Positions 1-8,572 are shown, numbered from the stretch's first letter. The stretch: DNA of 60,823 bases from Bordetella parapertussis (GCA_945864585.1 CAMBCF010000010.1:1-60823), one strand, 5' to 3'. A program made the numbers and translations. The notes: a model not told the origin generated them from the letters alone.

Positions 1-4
1 GAAC

Positions 5-11
5 GTTAGAC
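5..11 (+). other. Integron cassette 5' boundary (core site GTTAGAC)
   Basis: GTTAGAC fits the integron core consensus GTTRRRY exactly. The six bases TTAGAC are the reverse complement of the start of the R'' box (GTCTAAC, 664-670) of the attC site that closes this segment, which is the expected relation between the two ends of a single mobile cassette. It implies that the window begins at the last bases of a preceding attC or attI site. Bases 12-84 hold only the short leader of the toxin gene. Confidence 0.6.
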
Positions 12-84
12 TGCGTCGAGTCGCCCTGAGAGCACGTAACCTTACGGGTTGCGGGTTGTGACTGATTAGGTTACACTGCCCCTT

Positions 85-363
85 GTGATCAAATCCTTCG
101 CTCACAAGGGATTGGAGAAATATTTCCTTGCCGGCAATGCCGCCGGAATCCAGGCGATTCATGCTAAAAAGCTCCGCTTGATTCTCGCGCAACTTGACAA
201 AGCAAAGACCATTGACGACATGGACATCCCAACGCTGCATCTGCACGAGATTAAGGGGTCAAGAAAAGGCATTTGGTCTGTGACAGTTCAAGCAAACTGG
301 CGCGTCACTTTCCGCTTAGTGAACGGTGACGCTGAGGTTGTCAACTACCAGGACTATCATTGA
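85..363 (+). CDS. higB: HigB/RelE-family toxin of a type II toxin-antitoxin system
   Basis: This 92-residue protein has the layout of the HigB branch of RelE-like mRNA interferases. It opens with MIKSF, has a central basic segment (HAKKLRLILAQL), the conserved block HEIKGSRKGIWSVTV and the closing strand VVNYQDYH. Family members cleave mRNA on the ribosome and are held inactive by HigA. The start is GTG at 85. The antitoxin gene follows 9 bases later, which is the toxin-first order typical of higBA. The pair fills a gene cassette bounded by 5-11 and the attC site at 664-718, so it was probably acquired by integron recombination. Family assignment is from visible motifs and the partner gene. 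Confidence 0.88.
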   Translation: MIKSFAHKGLEKYFLAGNAAGIQAIHAKKLRLILAQLDKAKTIDDMDIPTLHLHEIKGSRKGIWSVTVQANWRVTFRLVNGDAEVVNYQDYH

Positions 364-372
364 GAGGCTTTC

Positions 373-651
373 ATGCAAATGCATAACCCGCCCCATCCCG
401 GTGAGATTCTCCAGGGCCTATGGCTGGACCCGATGGGGATCAGCATTACCGATGCCGCCCAAGCTCTGGGGGTAAGCAGGAAGACGTTGTCGAAGATCGT
501 AAATGGTCGCGGCGCACTCACCCCCGAAATGGCAGTGCGCCTGGGGCGGGCCTTTAGCACCTCGCCAGAGAGCTGGCTTGCGCATCAAGCTGCGTATGAC
601 TTGTGGCAACTGCGGCAGGTGAAGATTCGGGTACAGAAGCTGGCTGCTTGA
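373..651 (+). CDS. higA: HigA-family antitoxin (XRE helix-turn-helix)
   Basis: This 92-residue protein starts with the HigA signature [10 protein letters not shown] and contains a helix-turn-helix around residues 27-50 ([20 protein letters not shown]). The tail [13 protein letters not shown] is also typical of the family. It should bind the upstream HigB protein and repress the operon by binding its own promoter. It is co-transcribed with higB. No clear operator is visible in the 84 bases before higB, and in a cassette array transcription may come from outside the cassette. Confidence 0.9.
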   Translation: MQMHNPPHPGEILQGLWLDPMGISITDAAQALGVSRKTLSKIVNGRGALTPEMAVRLGRAFSTSPESWLAHQAAYDLWQLRQVKIRVQKLAA

Positions 652-663
652 TGAATTTGCGTA

Positions 664-718
664 GTCTAACTTTAGGTGCAGCGGACGCCTGTCGGCGCCG
701 CTGACCACAACGTTATGC
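664..718 (+). other. attC recombination site of a gene cassette
   Basis: The site runs from R'' GTCTAAC (664-670) to R' GTTATGC (712-718). Between them lies an imperfect palindrome, CAGCGG-a-CGCC, loop tgtc, then GGCG-CCGCTG. The unpaired A is the kind of extrahelical base that integrases use to pick the strand. R' departs from GTTRRRY at one position. The R'' box pairs with the cassette start at 5-11. The 69 bases after the site contain only the leader of the monooxygenase gene. Confidence 0.62.
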
Positions 719-787
719 GGTACCGAATGCCTGGTCGCATTCGTCGCCAGTGGTGCCCCGGCTAGGTGAAGAGGAGGAGCGCATCCA

Positions 788-2467
788 ATGAATGGGAGAC
801 CTCGCACGATTAAGACCAACGTGCTGCTCGTAGGCGGGGGACCGGTCGGCCTGACGCTCGCCATGGACCTTGCCTGGCGCGGTATCGATGTCCTCGTCGC
901 GGAGAGGCGAGAGGCCGACGCTCATTCGAGCGCCAAGTGCGGCCAGATTTCGGCTCGCTCAATGGAAATCTTTCGCCGTCTGGGCGTCGCCCACAAGCTG
1001 CGCGAAATCGGGCTTCCGCCAAACTACCCGAATGACATCGTCTCGGCCACAAGCGTGACCGGAATCGAGCTCTCACGCGTGCCCATCCCTGCGCGAGGCG
1101 AGCGAGGCACCTCCGCAACGGGCCCGGACACGTCGTGGCCAACACCGGAACACACTAACCGGGTCAACCAGACGTTTTTCGACCCGGTACTACTCGCTCA
1201 CGCGAGAGCGCAACCGCGCATCAGCATCCTCAACTGTACCGAATTCGAGGAATTCACTCAGCACGAGCATGGCGTTACGGCAATGGCTCGCAACCCCGAG
1301 AGCGGCGAGGCATTTTCGATCGAGTGTGCGTATCTTGTAGGTTGCGACGGTGCCAGTTCGATAGCCCGCAAGGCAATCGGCGCCGAGTTTAGCGGCACGC
1401 CAGTGGTTCAGCGCGTTCAGTCGACACACATCCGAGCGCCGGGGCTCATGAAGAGGCTCCCCGGGAAACCCGCTTGGAATTACCTGTCCCTCAACCCGCG
1501 TCGCTGTGGATCCACGATGGCCGTCGATGGTCGCGAGACCTGGATCATTCATAATTTTCTCTATCGCGGCGAAGAGGACATTGATTCCGTCGACCGCGAT
1601 TGGGCGATCCGGGCGATCCTTGGCGTCGGACCTGACTTTCATTATGAAGTTATCTCGAAAGAGGACTGGATCAGTCGTCGGCTCGTCGCGGACAAGTTGT
1701 GGGACCGGCGAGCATTCATATGCGGCGATGCGGCGCACGTGTGGATTCCGCATGGAGGCTACGGCATGAATGCCGGCATTGCAGATGCCGCAAACCTGGC
1801 CTGGAAGTTGGCAGCGACGCTGAAAGGCTGGGCCTCGCCGGGCATACTCGATGCCTACGACGCCGAGCGCCAGCCGATCACGGATCAGGCCTCGCGCCTC
1901 ATTACAGAGATCGCCCAGAGGATCGTGACGCACCGGCGCGAAGTCTCTGACGACATTGAGCGGCAGGATTCCGTCGGTGAGGCCACGCGTGCGCGCATTG
2001 GGAAAACAGCCTATGAGCTCGACGTGGAGCAACAATGCTGCGGCGGCCTGAATTTCGGTTACTACTACGACGGCTCGCCGATCATCGCCTATGACGGCGA
2101 GCAGCAGCCCGCATATACCATGGGCACGTTTATTTCGTCCACAGCTCCCGGATGCCGCGCGCCTCACCTGTGGCTCGAAGGCCGCCGGTCACTTTACGAC
2201 GCGCTGGGGCCGGACTACACGCTCCTTCGCTTCGATCCCGCGGCGCGCGTCGCGGGCATCGTCGAAGCCGCGGCGGAACGAAAAGTCCCGCTCACAGTAT
2301 TGGATGTGAAAGCGCCAGCGGCGCGAGAGGTTTATCGGCACAAGCTCGTAGTAATACGCCCGGACCAGCATGTGGCTTGGCGTGGTAACGAGGACCCGGC
2401 CGCTCCGCTGGACTTGATAGATCTCGTCCGCGGCGCTCGCGCAATCCCGACATCGAAAGGGGCATGA
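788..2467 (+). CDS. FAD-dependent aromatic-ring monooxygenase (PheA/TfdB/MhpA type)
   Basis: This 559-residue flavoprotein hydroxylase should use NAD(P)H and oxygen to hydroxylate an aromatic or related substrate. The FAD-binding motif VGGGPVGLTLAMDLAWRG is near residue 16, the DG motif YLVGCDGASS near residue 184, and the second FAD/ribose motif ICGDAAHVWIPHGGYGMNAG near residue 311. Length and order match the FAD_binding_3 family, including a thioredoxin-like C-terminal part. The start is preceded by AGGAGG nine to ten bases upstream. It lies directly after the attC site, but no second attC closes it, so it is either the last gene of an array or part of the insertion target. Its 3' end overlaps the truncated minus-strand gene at 2332-2883. 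The substrate cannot be read from the sequence. Confidence 0.88.
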   Translation: MNGRPRTIKTNVLLVGGGPVGLTLAMDLAWRGIDVLVAERREADAHSSAKCGQISARSMEIFRRLGVAHKLREIGLPPNYPNDIVSATSVTGIELSRVPIPARGERGTSATGPDTSWPTPEHTNRVNQTFFDPVLLAHARAQPRISILNCTEFEEFTQHEHGVTAMARNPESGEAFSIECAYLVGCDGASSIARKAIGAEFSGTPVVQRVQSTHIRAPGLMKRLPGKPAWNYLSLNPRRCGSTMAVDGRETWIIHNFLYRGEEDIDSVDRDWAIRAILGVGPDFHYEVISKEDWISRRLVADKLWDRRAFICGDAAHVWIPHGGYGMNAGIADAANLAWKLAATLKGWASPGILDAYDAERQPITDQASRLITEIAQRIVTHRREVSDDIERQDSVGEATRARIGKTAYELDVEQQCCGGLNFGYYYDGSPIIAYDGEQQPAYTMGTFISSTAPGCRAPHLWLEGRRSLYDALGPDYTLLRFDPAARVAGIVEAAAERKVPLTVLDVKAPAAREVYRHKLVVIRPDQHVAWRGNEDPAAPLDLIDLVRGARAIPTSKGA

Positions 2468-2883
2468 CTGAGAGAGTTTGCAAGCCGCGAGTTGTTCTTG
2501 TAGTTGATCACGATGTAGTTCTCGCCGTCGATCACAGCCGACTGGTTGATCGTGAGTCCGGAATCTTTGCAAATTTTGACTTCCCATCGCTTGTTGAAGC
2601 GCGCCAGGTCCGCGTACCTCAACCCACGTGCGAAAGTTCTGAAATGTTGAATGATCGAGGTTTCGATCTTTTCTGAGAGGTCGCGCGCCAATACGCCGGC
2701 GGACGGCGCCTTGAAACCGTACTCGTCGAATACGGGTGTGATCTTGTCGTAAAGATTCTTGAGCTTAAGGAACGCCGACTTGACCGCGAGGACGATGCCC
2801 TCAATTTCCTCGTCGGTAAGTGGCTCCTTGGGAACGTAACTCTGCTCTGCGGCAGCTAGTTCGGATTGTCGCTGTTCGCGCAT
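2332..2883 (-). CDS. Hypothetical protein, probably truncated at its C-terminus
   Basis: I do not recognise the family. The gene has a strong ribosome-binding site (GGGGAGG six bases before ATG at 2883) and ordinary soluble-protein composition for about 135 residues, including RYADLARFNKRWEVKICKD and VIDGENYIVINYKNNS. From about residue 139 the sequence runs antisense into the end of the monooxygenase gene and turns arginine/serine-rich (APRTRSIKSSGAAG), as expected of an unselected frame. The likely reading is that the original gene was cut near 2470 when the monooxygenase block arrived. Any product would have a foreign tail of about 45 residues. Confidence 0.5.
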   Translation of the reverse strand: MREQRQSELAAAEQSYVPKEPLTDEEIEGIVLAVKSAFLKLKNLYDKITPVFDEYGFKAPSAGVLARDLSEKIETSIIQHFRTFARGLRYADLARFNKRWEVKICKDSGLTINQSAVIDGENYIVINYKNNSRLANSLSHAPFDVGIARAPRTRSIKSSGAAGSSLPRQATCWSGRITTSLCR

Positions 2884-3005
2884 ACCAGCCTCCCCTTGCG
2901 ATTCAGCCTTGCACCAGCACAGATAAGAATAATAAAAACAAACACTTATACTACCTCCTGCTCTGCTATGATTTATTTATCCTCTGAACCCACACAGGAA
3001 TCCAC

Positions 3006-3812
3006 ATGACCGGCAGCATACCCAAGGCCTACCGCAACGAAGCGTTTCTCAACAGCCGTGATGGGCGCGCGCTGCGCATACTCGCCGAATACCTCGAGCC
3101 GAAAAGCCGCTTTGATCGCGAGCATGTCGACGACACCATCGTGTTCATGGGCTCTGCGCGCACCCTGTCACGCGTTCAAGCCGAGGCCGCGCTCCAAAAG
3201 ACCGAGGCTGAAGGCAGCGATCTCACCGCCGTGCAAATGGCGCTAAAAATGTCCGCCTATTACGAGGCTGCGCACAACCTCGCGTTGCGGCTGACGCAAT
3301 GGTCCAAGGCGCTCGACAGCATCGAGAAGCGCTTCGTGGTGTGTACCGGCGGCGGCCCCGGGATCATGGAGGCTGCGAACCGCGGCGCCTCCGCAGCGCG
3401 CGGCGTGAATGTGGGCCTCACCATCTCGCTGCCGATGGAGGAATTCGACAACCCCTACATCACACACGGACTGGCGTTTCACTTCCATTATTTTTTCATG
3501 CGCAAATTCTGGTTCTACTACCTCGCCAAAGCGGTGATCGTGTTCCCCGGTGGATTCGGCACGCTCGACGAATTGTTTGAACTGCTCACGCTGGTGCAAA
3601 CACGCAAGATGAAAAAGCCCATGCCGATTGTGCTGTTCGGCACTGAATACTGGAGCCAGGTCGTCGATTTCGACGCGCTGGTGCGCCACGGCATGATCAA
3701 TGCCGCCGATGTGTCGCTGGTGCATCGCACCGACTCGGTGGATGATGCCTATGACTACCTCGTCAGGCATCTCACCCGGGATGCGCTCGGGCAACCTGGG
3801 CTAATGCTGTAG
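3006..3812 (+). CDS. LOG-family Rossmann-fold protein (TIGR00730-like)
   Basis: The 268-residue protein carries both hallmarks of the LOG / lysine-decarboxylase-like family: a nucleotide-binding GGGPGIMEAANRGA around residue 116 and the catalytic loop PGGFGTLDELFELLT around residue 180. Characterised relatives are cytokinin riboside 5'-monophosphate phosphoribohydrolases or nucleotide N-glycosidases. This is the longer type with an N-terminal helical extension. Start ATG follows CAGGAATCCAC. It is a single gene, convergent with the ThDP enzyme downstream. The AT-rich stretch 2925-2990 probably contains its promoter. Confidence 0.88.
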   Translation: MTGSIPKAYRNEAFLNSRDGRALRILAEYLEPKSRFDREHVDDTIVFMGSARTLSRVQAEAALQKTEAEGSDLTAVQMALKMSAYYEAAHNLALRLTQWSKALDSIEKRFVVCTGGGPGIMEAANRGASAARGVNVGLTISLPMEEFDNPYITHGLAFHFHYFFMRKFWFYYLAKAVIVFPGGFGTLDELFELLTLVQTRKMKKPMPIVLFGTEYWSQVVDFDALVRHGMINAADVSLVHRTDSVDDAYDYLVRHLTRDALGQPGLML

Positions 3813-3824
3813 TGCGCCCTCAGC

Positions 3825-5480
3825 TTAGCCGCGCCCCACCCAGCCGCCGTGCACCGGATGATGCGAGCAGATGAACTCGAGAAAGGCCGGGCGGCCTTTC
3901 GCGTTTTCAGCGAGCGCGCGTTTTAACGCGGGGATAACTCCCGACGGCTCGGTGACATCTTCGCCGTGCAATCCGACGGCGCGCGCCATCGCCGCCATGC
4001 AGGCCGTGCCGTGATCGGACACCTTCCAGGTATGGGGATCATGCCCGCCTCCCCAAAAACCAGGCCCGTATCCGGAATAGCCGCCGTTGTTGATGTGGAT
4101 GACAGTGATGCCGATTTTGTAACGCGTCAGCGCCTCGAAGTTGCCCATCATGTAGCACACGCCCGCGTCACCGGTGATGCATACGCACTGCCGGTCGGGA
4201 TAGGCGAGCTTGGCGCCGATGGCGCCCGCCAGACTAAAGCCCAGCGTCGACACATTACCCCACCCGAGGTGGCCGCGCGGGATCTGCGCTTCGTACACGG
4301 TGCTGGTTTGATCGCGCGTGTTGCCGGAGTCCGCGGTGACAAACGACGCCTTGGGGTCGAGCACCTTCATCAGACCGCCGATGACGCGGTAGGGATTCAT
4401 CGGCTTTTCATCCGACTCCATAAAAGGACGGAACTTGTCGAGGAACACCTGCTTGGCTGCGCGTACCTCTTCGACCAGCGCGGGATTCTTGCGCGCACCG
4501 CCCGCCTGCTTCGCAAACTCGTCGATGAGCGCGCGCAGCGTGAGCTTGGCATCGCCGATCACCGCGTGCCGCGTCTCGTAGCTGCGATTGATGTCGAGCA
4601 TATCCACCGTGCACTGCACGATCACCTTCTTCTCCGGTTCGGGAATCGCGTGACTGAAGCGGTTGGGAAACAGACTGGACCCGATCGAGAACACGAGATC
4701 GCACTTGTTCAGAAAATGCGCGGCATGTGAGCCACGCACGCCCACCGACAGCGCGTGATTCTCGGGGAATGTGCCCTTGGCTTTGAGCGTGGTGAGCACC
4801 GGCGCCTGCACCATCTCGGCGAACTGCAGCAACTCGGCGGTGGCGTCGGCGTAGTAGACCCCTTCACCGACATAGAACAGCGGGTCCTTCGCGGCCAGCA
4901 ATGCTTTGACCGCCGCTTTGACATCGTCCGGATCGGGACCGGCGCGCCAGCCTTTCACCGGCACATAAGGGTGTTGCGTTTCCTCGTATTCGCCGAGATC
5001 GCGCGGGACAATCAGCAGTACCGGGCCGGGCCGGCCCGAGCGCAGATGCGTAAAAGCGCGGCGCATATAATCCGGCACCAGTTCGGCGCGATCGATGGTG
5101 CCGACCCACTTGGTCACCGGCTTCAACGCTTCGGCCATGTTGTAATGCGTGTGCCGGCTGGCGCCCTGACTCACGCCTTCGGTAATCACCAGCAGCGGCG
5201 ATGAATCCTCCCACGCCTGCGCGATTGCGCCGTAGGCCATCTGGATGCCCGCCGCATTGAGGTTGGCCATCACCGTGCATACGCCGATGCGTTTGCCGCA
5301 GGCCACGCGCGAAAATGCGTCGGCAACCGCCACCGCAAAGCGTTCCTCACCCATCATCAGGATCGGCATACCCTCCTCACCTAGCGCGTTGTTCACATGA
5401 TTGGTGGGAAAGCAACTCACCCATGGAACGCCCTCAGCCTTCAGTATCCGTGCAATACCATTCGCCGCTTTTATTTTCAT
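3825..5480 (-). CDS. ThDP-dependent enzyme of the acetolactate synthase / benzoylformate decarboxylase superfamily
   Basis: The 551 residues show the three-domain ThDP layout. The N-terminal PYR domain has the catalytic glutamate in ILMMGEERFAVAVADAFSR (about residue 47). The central domain starts near residue 195 (DDVKAAVKALLAAKDPLFYVGEG). The C-terminal PP domain carries the metal/ThDP motif GDAGVCYMMGNFEALTRY ending in HINNGG. Family members decarboxylate or ligate 2-oxo acids; the particular reaction is not evident. It is a stand-alone gene with no acetolactate synthase small subunit beside it, which argues against a branched-chain biosynthesis role. Confidence 0.85.
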   Translation of the reverse strand: MKIKAANGIARILKAEGVPWVSCFPTNHVNNALGEEGMPILMMGEERFAVAVADAFSRVACGKRIGVCTVMANLNAAGIQMAYGAIAQAWEDSSPLLVITEGVSQGASRHTHYNMAEALKPVTKWVGTIDRAELVPDYMRRAFTHLRSGRPGPVLLIVPRDLGEYEETQHPYVPVKGWRAGPDPDDVKAAVKALLAAKDPLFYVGEGVYYADATAELLQFAEMVQAPVLTTLKAKGTFPENHALSVGVRGSHAAHFLNKCDLVFSIGSSLFPNRFSHAIPEPEKKVIVQCTVDMLDINRSYETRHAVIGDAKLTLRALIDEFAKQAGGARKNPALVEEVRAAKQVFLDKFRPFMESDEKPMNPYRVIGGLMKVLDPKASFVTADSGNTRDQTSTVYEAQIPRGHLGWGNVSTLGFSLAGAIGAKLAYPDRQCVCITGDAGVCYMMGNFEALTRYKIGITVIHINNGGYSGYGPGFWGGGHDPHTWKVSDHGTACMAAMARAVGLHGEDVTEPSGVIPALKRALAENAKGRPAFLEFICSHHPVHGGWVGRG

Positions 5481-5642
5481 GACGTATCTCCCAGGAAGGT
5501 TGAGGCCTGCATTGACAACAGTTTAGAAGAGAATCGGAAATTCAGCCAGTGGATACGCGAAGTTAGATCACCGCATTGAATAGCGATATAGTTCGCGCAT
5601 AATCAAGGCATCCTCCCTTTGCCGAACCCTGAAAGAAAAACC

Positions 5643-5957
5643 ATGAGCAAGCCAGAACCGCTGTTCCCGCCCGCTGCCAACTGCCCGGAGTGCGGCAAGA
5701 AAATTCGCATCAAGTGGGCCTTGCCGCGCGAAGTGTCTGCGGGCCTCAATGGACTGGGACGCATGAAATGCCTGCATTGCGGTGCCAATCACGTGCGTGC
5801 GGTCGGCCCGGAAGACGCCATACAGGAAACATCGCGCATGTTCGCCCTGCAATACCATCAGGCCTGCGGGCATGATCATGGGCACGAGGGCCACGATCAT
5901 GGCGTTGCCATCATTCCCGGCAGCGACACGTTCGCTTATATAAAACTGCCGGGGTAA
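5643..5957 (+). CDS. Small zinc-ribbon protein with His-rich tail, function unknown
   Basis: The 104-residue protein has two CxxC knuckles (CPECGKK near residue 14 and CLHCGA near residue 43) that would form one zinc ribbon, and then a histidine-rich segment CGHDHGHEGHDHG near residue 80. The His cluster suggests further metal binding. I do not recognise a named family. ATG at 5643 is chosen over an upstream TTG at 5619 because GAAAG precedes it. It is divergent from the ThDP gene and convergent with the downstream antitoxin gene. Confidence 0.68.
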   Translation: MSKPEPLFPPAANCPECGKKIRIKWALPREVSAGLNGLGRMKCLHCGANHVRAVGPEDAIQETSRMFALQYHQACGHDHGHEGHDHGVAIIPGSDTFAYIKLPG

Positions 5958-5979
5958 AAAACCGTCGAGGAAGGCGCTG

Positions 5980-6282
5980 TCAGGCCGCCACAGGCGTAAT
6001 TTCACGCTCGATGCGCTTGGCGTTTGCGCGCTCAGCAAGCCGCAAGTCATACGCCGCCTGCAAATTGAGCCACGAGCGCGCATCGCCACCAAAGTATCGC
6101 GCGAGGCGCATGGCAGTATCGGCAGTGACGCCACGCCGTTCGCGGACCACGTCATTGATCCGCGGCGCGGGAACATTCAGCGCCTTGGCGAGCGCATTCG
6201 CGCTCAAGTTGAGCGGCGCCAGGTAATCCTCACGCAAAACTTCGCCGGGATGCACCGGCCGCATGCCGTTTTTGAACATCAC
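5980..6282 (-). CDS. higA: HigA-family antitoxin
   Basis: This 100-residue protein has the HigA opening (GMRPVHPGEVLREDYL) and a helix-turn-helix at about residues 28-52 (SANALAKALNVPAPRINDVV). The tail WLNLQAAYDLRLAE matches the family. It is encoded 9 bases downstream of its toxin and should neutralise it and autoregulate the operon. It differs strongly in sequence from the cassette-borne higA at 373-651, so the two modules are independent acquisitions and not a local duplication. Confidence 0.9.
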   Translation of the reverse strand: MMFKNGMRPVHPGEVLREDYLAPLNLSANALAKALNVPAPRINDVVRERRGVTADTAMRLARYFGGDARSWLNLQAAYDLRLAERANAKRIEREITPVAA

Positions 6283-6291
6283 ATTTCTCCG

Positions 6292-6570
6292 TCAGTGATA
6301 ATCTACAATTTCAACGTCTTCCGGTCCAGACGTTGTCCATCGAAAACACAGCCGATACTGATCGTTGATGCGCATGCTATGTTGGCCGGCGCGGTCGCCC
6401 CTCAATGCTTCCAGCCTGTTGCCCGGCGGGGCGCGTAGGAACTCCAGCGTTTCCGCCGCATCAAGCTGCGCCAGCTTGCGCATGGCGACATTGGCGAAAC
6501 CCGAAAACTGTCTACTCTTACCCGACTCGAACAAAGCTTGTGTATCGGCACACCGAAAGCTCTTGATCAT
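6292..6570 (-). CDS. higB: HigB-family toxin
   Basis: The 92-residue RelE-fold toxin has the recognisable pieces MIKSFRCADTQALFESG, RKLAQLDAAETLEFLRAPP, NRLEALRGDRAGQHSMRIN and the end VEIVDYH. Family members are ribosome-dependent mRNA endonucleases. It precedes higA on the minus strand. The 78 bases upstream (6571-6648) are AT-rich and contain ACGTTAAACGT and ACGTTTAA, a plausible promoter/operator zone. Confidence 0.9.
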   Translation of the reverse strand: MIKSFRCADTQALFESGKSRQFSGFANVAMRKLAQLDAAETLEFLRAPPGNRLEALRGDRAGQHSMRINDQYRLCFRWTTSGPEDVEIVDYH

Positions 6571-6648
6571 GTTTTAAAGAATATAACGAATAACGTTAAA
6601 CGTCAAATACAAACCACATAAAAATACGTTTAAAAATAATAGGCTACA

Positions 6649-8181
6649 CTATCGCTCACCCATTGCAGGCGCCTGCCAGCGGGTATCGAGATCAAGCGGC
6701 CACACCGGACGCGGCATGCGCTTCCACGCACACCGTTCGAGTACCGGTGAAGTCAGACCTGCGGCATCGACTTCGATGATGCGCTGGTCGGGGTACCAGG
6801 TGTCGATGCCGGCACGAAAGTGGCCGCGCGATTTCACCACCAACGAAGAAAAGTCACCGATGTCCAGCCCGAAGGTCTCGAAGAACACCGGGTCCGCGCA
6901 CTGTATGCGCCGCGAGCACAGCACCATGGTGAGGCCGCCGACGCGGATGGCCGCGGACGGGCCGAGGTGTACCGTGCGCCCCGCATAGACGCCGCGCCGC
7001 CCGACCACCACACCGTCGGAGAGCGCGAGAACCGTGGCTTCAATGGGAACAGCACGCCCGTAGACATCGGCACGCCCTTGGTTGAGTATCATGCGCACGC
7101 TTGCACCCACCCCCGCTGCATGGCAGCGCGCCGCTGCCGCGGCATCGACAAAATTGCCCAGCAGCACGCGTTCAACGCGTTCGGCTAAAAGTCGCTCGAG
7201 GATGTCGGTGGTGTTGCCGCGTCCGCCGCCGCCCGGATTGTCGGCGACATCGGCGAGGCAGACCGCCGTGCGCTCACCATCGCGGCCCGCCTGCGCGGCG
7301 CGCGCGATGGCATCGTTCAGCGGCGTGAGCTGCACGCGGAAGCGCTCGCGCCCGGCCCACGCGAATTCGGCGAGCTGCTTCGCGAGCGCCTTTGGTTTGT
7401 CGCCTCGGCCATAGGTGAGTATGGTGATGCCGCCCTCGCGCACGTCGCCAAATACGAAGCCGCCGAGTATCGACACCACCGGCAACTCGGGGCTTATGTG
7501 CCGCTGGCCCTCGGCGATCATGTCGGCATAGGCGCCGCGCGCGGTGAGCAGCGTCACCGACGGCGGCATGATCGGCATGCGGATGAAGGTCTTCTCCCAG
7601 CGTTCACCGGCAAGCAGACGGCGCATCAGCGTAGCCGCCTCCTTGCCGCGCTCGCGCCGGTCGACATGCGGGTTGGTGCGATAGGAGAGAATGCAGTCGG
7701 CGCAATCAAACATGCGGCGCGAAATGTTGGCGTGCAGATCTACGGTAGACAGCACCGGCACATGGGGGCCGGCCGCCTCGCGCGCAAGCGCGTACAGCGC
7801 GCCGTCGGGGTCCTCGGCGCCTGAGGAAGTCATCGCGCCGTGATTGCAGATGTAGATGGCATCGAACGGCGCTGCCGCCGCGAGCAGGGTTCGCATGCGC
7901 GCGAACGTGGCATCGATGAAGTGCTGATCGGCCGGGCCGCCGGGTTCAGTGCCAGTGATGAGTATCGGCGCCGGCTCCCACGGGCCGCTGGCGTTCATGA
8001 CTCCGACAAAGCCGGGAATCTCGCCCGGCATCGCGGGCGCGGGCCGCGCAGCTTCAGCGAGCATCGCTGCGCCCTCGAAGTAACACGAATTGCGGAAATC
8101 TTCCTCGGTGGATACCGGGGCAAACGCATTGCTCTCGAGATGAATGCCGAGCAGGGCGACGCGCGGGCAGCTTGTGGTCAT
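6649..8181 (-). CDS. M81-family metallopeptidase (MlrC-like)
   Basis: The 510-residue protein matches the MlrC / DUF1485 family named for the microcystin-degradation peptidase. It begins RVALLGIHLESNAFAP, typical of the family. Probable zinc-site elements follow: NHGAMTSSG near residue 120 with STVDLHAN near residue 147, and DVADNPGGGGRGNTTD near residue 315. The last third is the MlrC C-terminal domain. In proteobacteria such genes usually sit near ABC or Bug transport genes and act on small amide or peptide compounds. The ATG at 8181 is preferred because GAGGGA lies just upstream; a longer start at 8205 exists. Confidence 0.85.
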   Translation of the reverse strand: MTTSCPRVALLGIHLESNAFAPVSTEEDFRNSCYFEGAAMLAEAARPAPAMPGEIPGFVGVMNASGPWEPAPILITGTEPGGPADQHFIDATFARMRTLLAAAAPFDAIYICNHGAMTSSGAEDPDGALYALAREAAGPHVPVLSTVDLHANISRRMFDCADCILSYRTNPHVDRRERGKEAATLMRRLLAGERWEKTFIRMPIMPPSVTLLTARGAYADMIAEGQRHISPELPVVSILGGFVFGDVREGGITILTYGRGDKPKALAKQLAEFAWAGRERFRVQLTPLNDAIARAAQAGRDGERTAVCLADVADNPGGGGRGNTTDILERLLAERVERVLLGNFVDAAAAARCHAAGVGASVRMILNQGRADVYGRAVPIEATVLALSDGVVVGRRGVYAGRTVHLGPSAAIRVGGLTMVLCSRRIQCADPVFFETFGLDIGDFSSLVVKSRGHFRAGIDTWYPDQRIIEVDAAGLTSPVLERCAWKRMPRPVWPLDLDTRWQAPAMGER

Positions 8182-8202
8182 GATGATCCCTCTGGTTTGA
8201 TG

Positions 8203-8220
8203 CAAGTGTTCCCTTGTCCC
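8203..8220 (+). repeat. 18-bp exact repeat, copy 1 (CAAGTGTTCCCTTGTCCC)
   Basis: This 18-mer recurs exactly at 60649-60666 on the same strand and at 31390-31407 on the opposite strand. Here it lies in the leader of the MlrC-like gene, between short arms CCCTC (8188-8192) and GAGGG (8222-8226). Confidence 0.75.
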
Positions 8221-8278
8221 GGAGGGCGAGGAGTGAAAAGCCCGGCTACGCCCCCCTCGCTCCGCTCTCCCCCCCGGG

Positions 8279-8460
8279 CTAACCTATGCATACATCTTCC
8301 GTAGCCCGGAAGAAGTCCGAAGGACGTATTCCGGGAAGAAGCACCGCGCATCGACAGCACGCGAGTTCATCCACTCACACTTCCCCGGAATACGGCCATG
8401 AAAAGCTATGGCCTTCTTCCGGGCTACATGCTCTAACACTCAAAGTTGTGTGCATGGATT
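8279..8460. repeat. Diverged MITE-like element enclosing a REP-type palindrome pair
   Basis: The outer ends CTAACCTATGCATACA (8279-8294) and TGTGTGCATGGATT (8447-8460) are imperfect inverted copies of the termini of the intact element at 50468-50625. Nested inside are two facing palindromic units, 8301-8335 and 8384-8427. They share GTAGCCCGGAAGAAG at the outer edge and CGTATTCCGGG at the inner edge. The rest of the gene-free gap 8206-8572 shows no convincing coding region. Confidence 0.55.
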
Positions 8461-8572
8461 CGCTCTCCGGGAGACAGGGTTAGGAGTCGCGCAGATACGT
8501 CATTCTCAATAACTTCAGATCCTCCGGATGTGTTTACGCACTGGATGCTGGCGTCCGCCAGCGTGACGGGTC

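Noticed and set aside
6578-6640. GTTAAAC near the second higBA as a cassette core site
   Set aside because: It fits GTTRRRY by sequence, but no matching R'' box or attC-like hairpin lies at the other end of the pair. It is more likely part of the promoter/operator.
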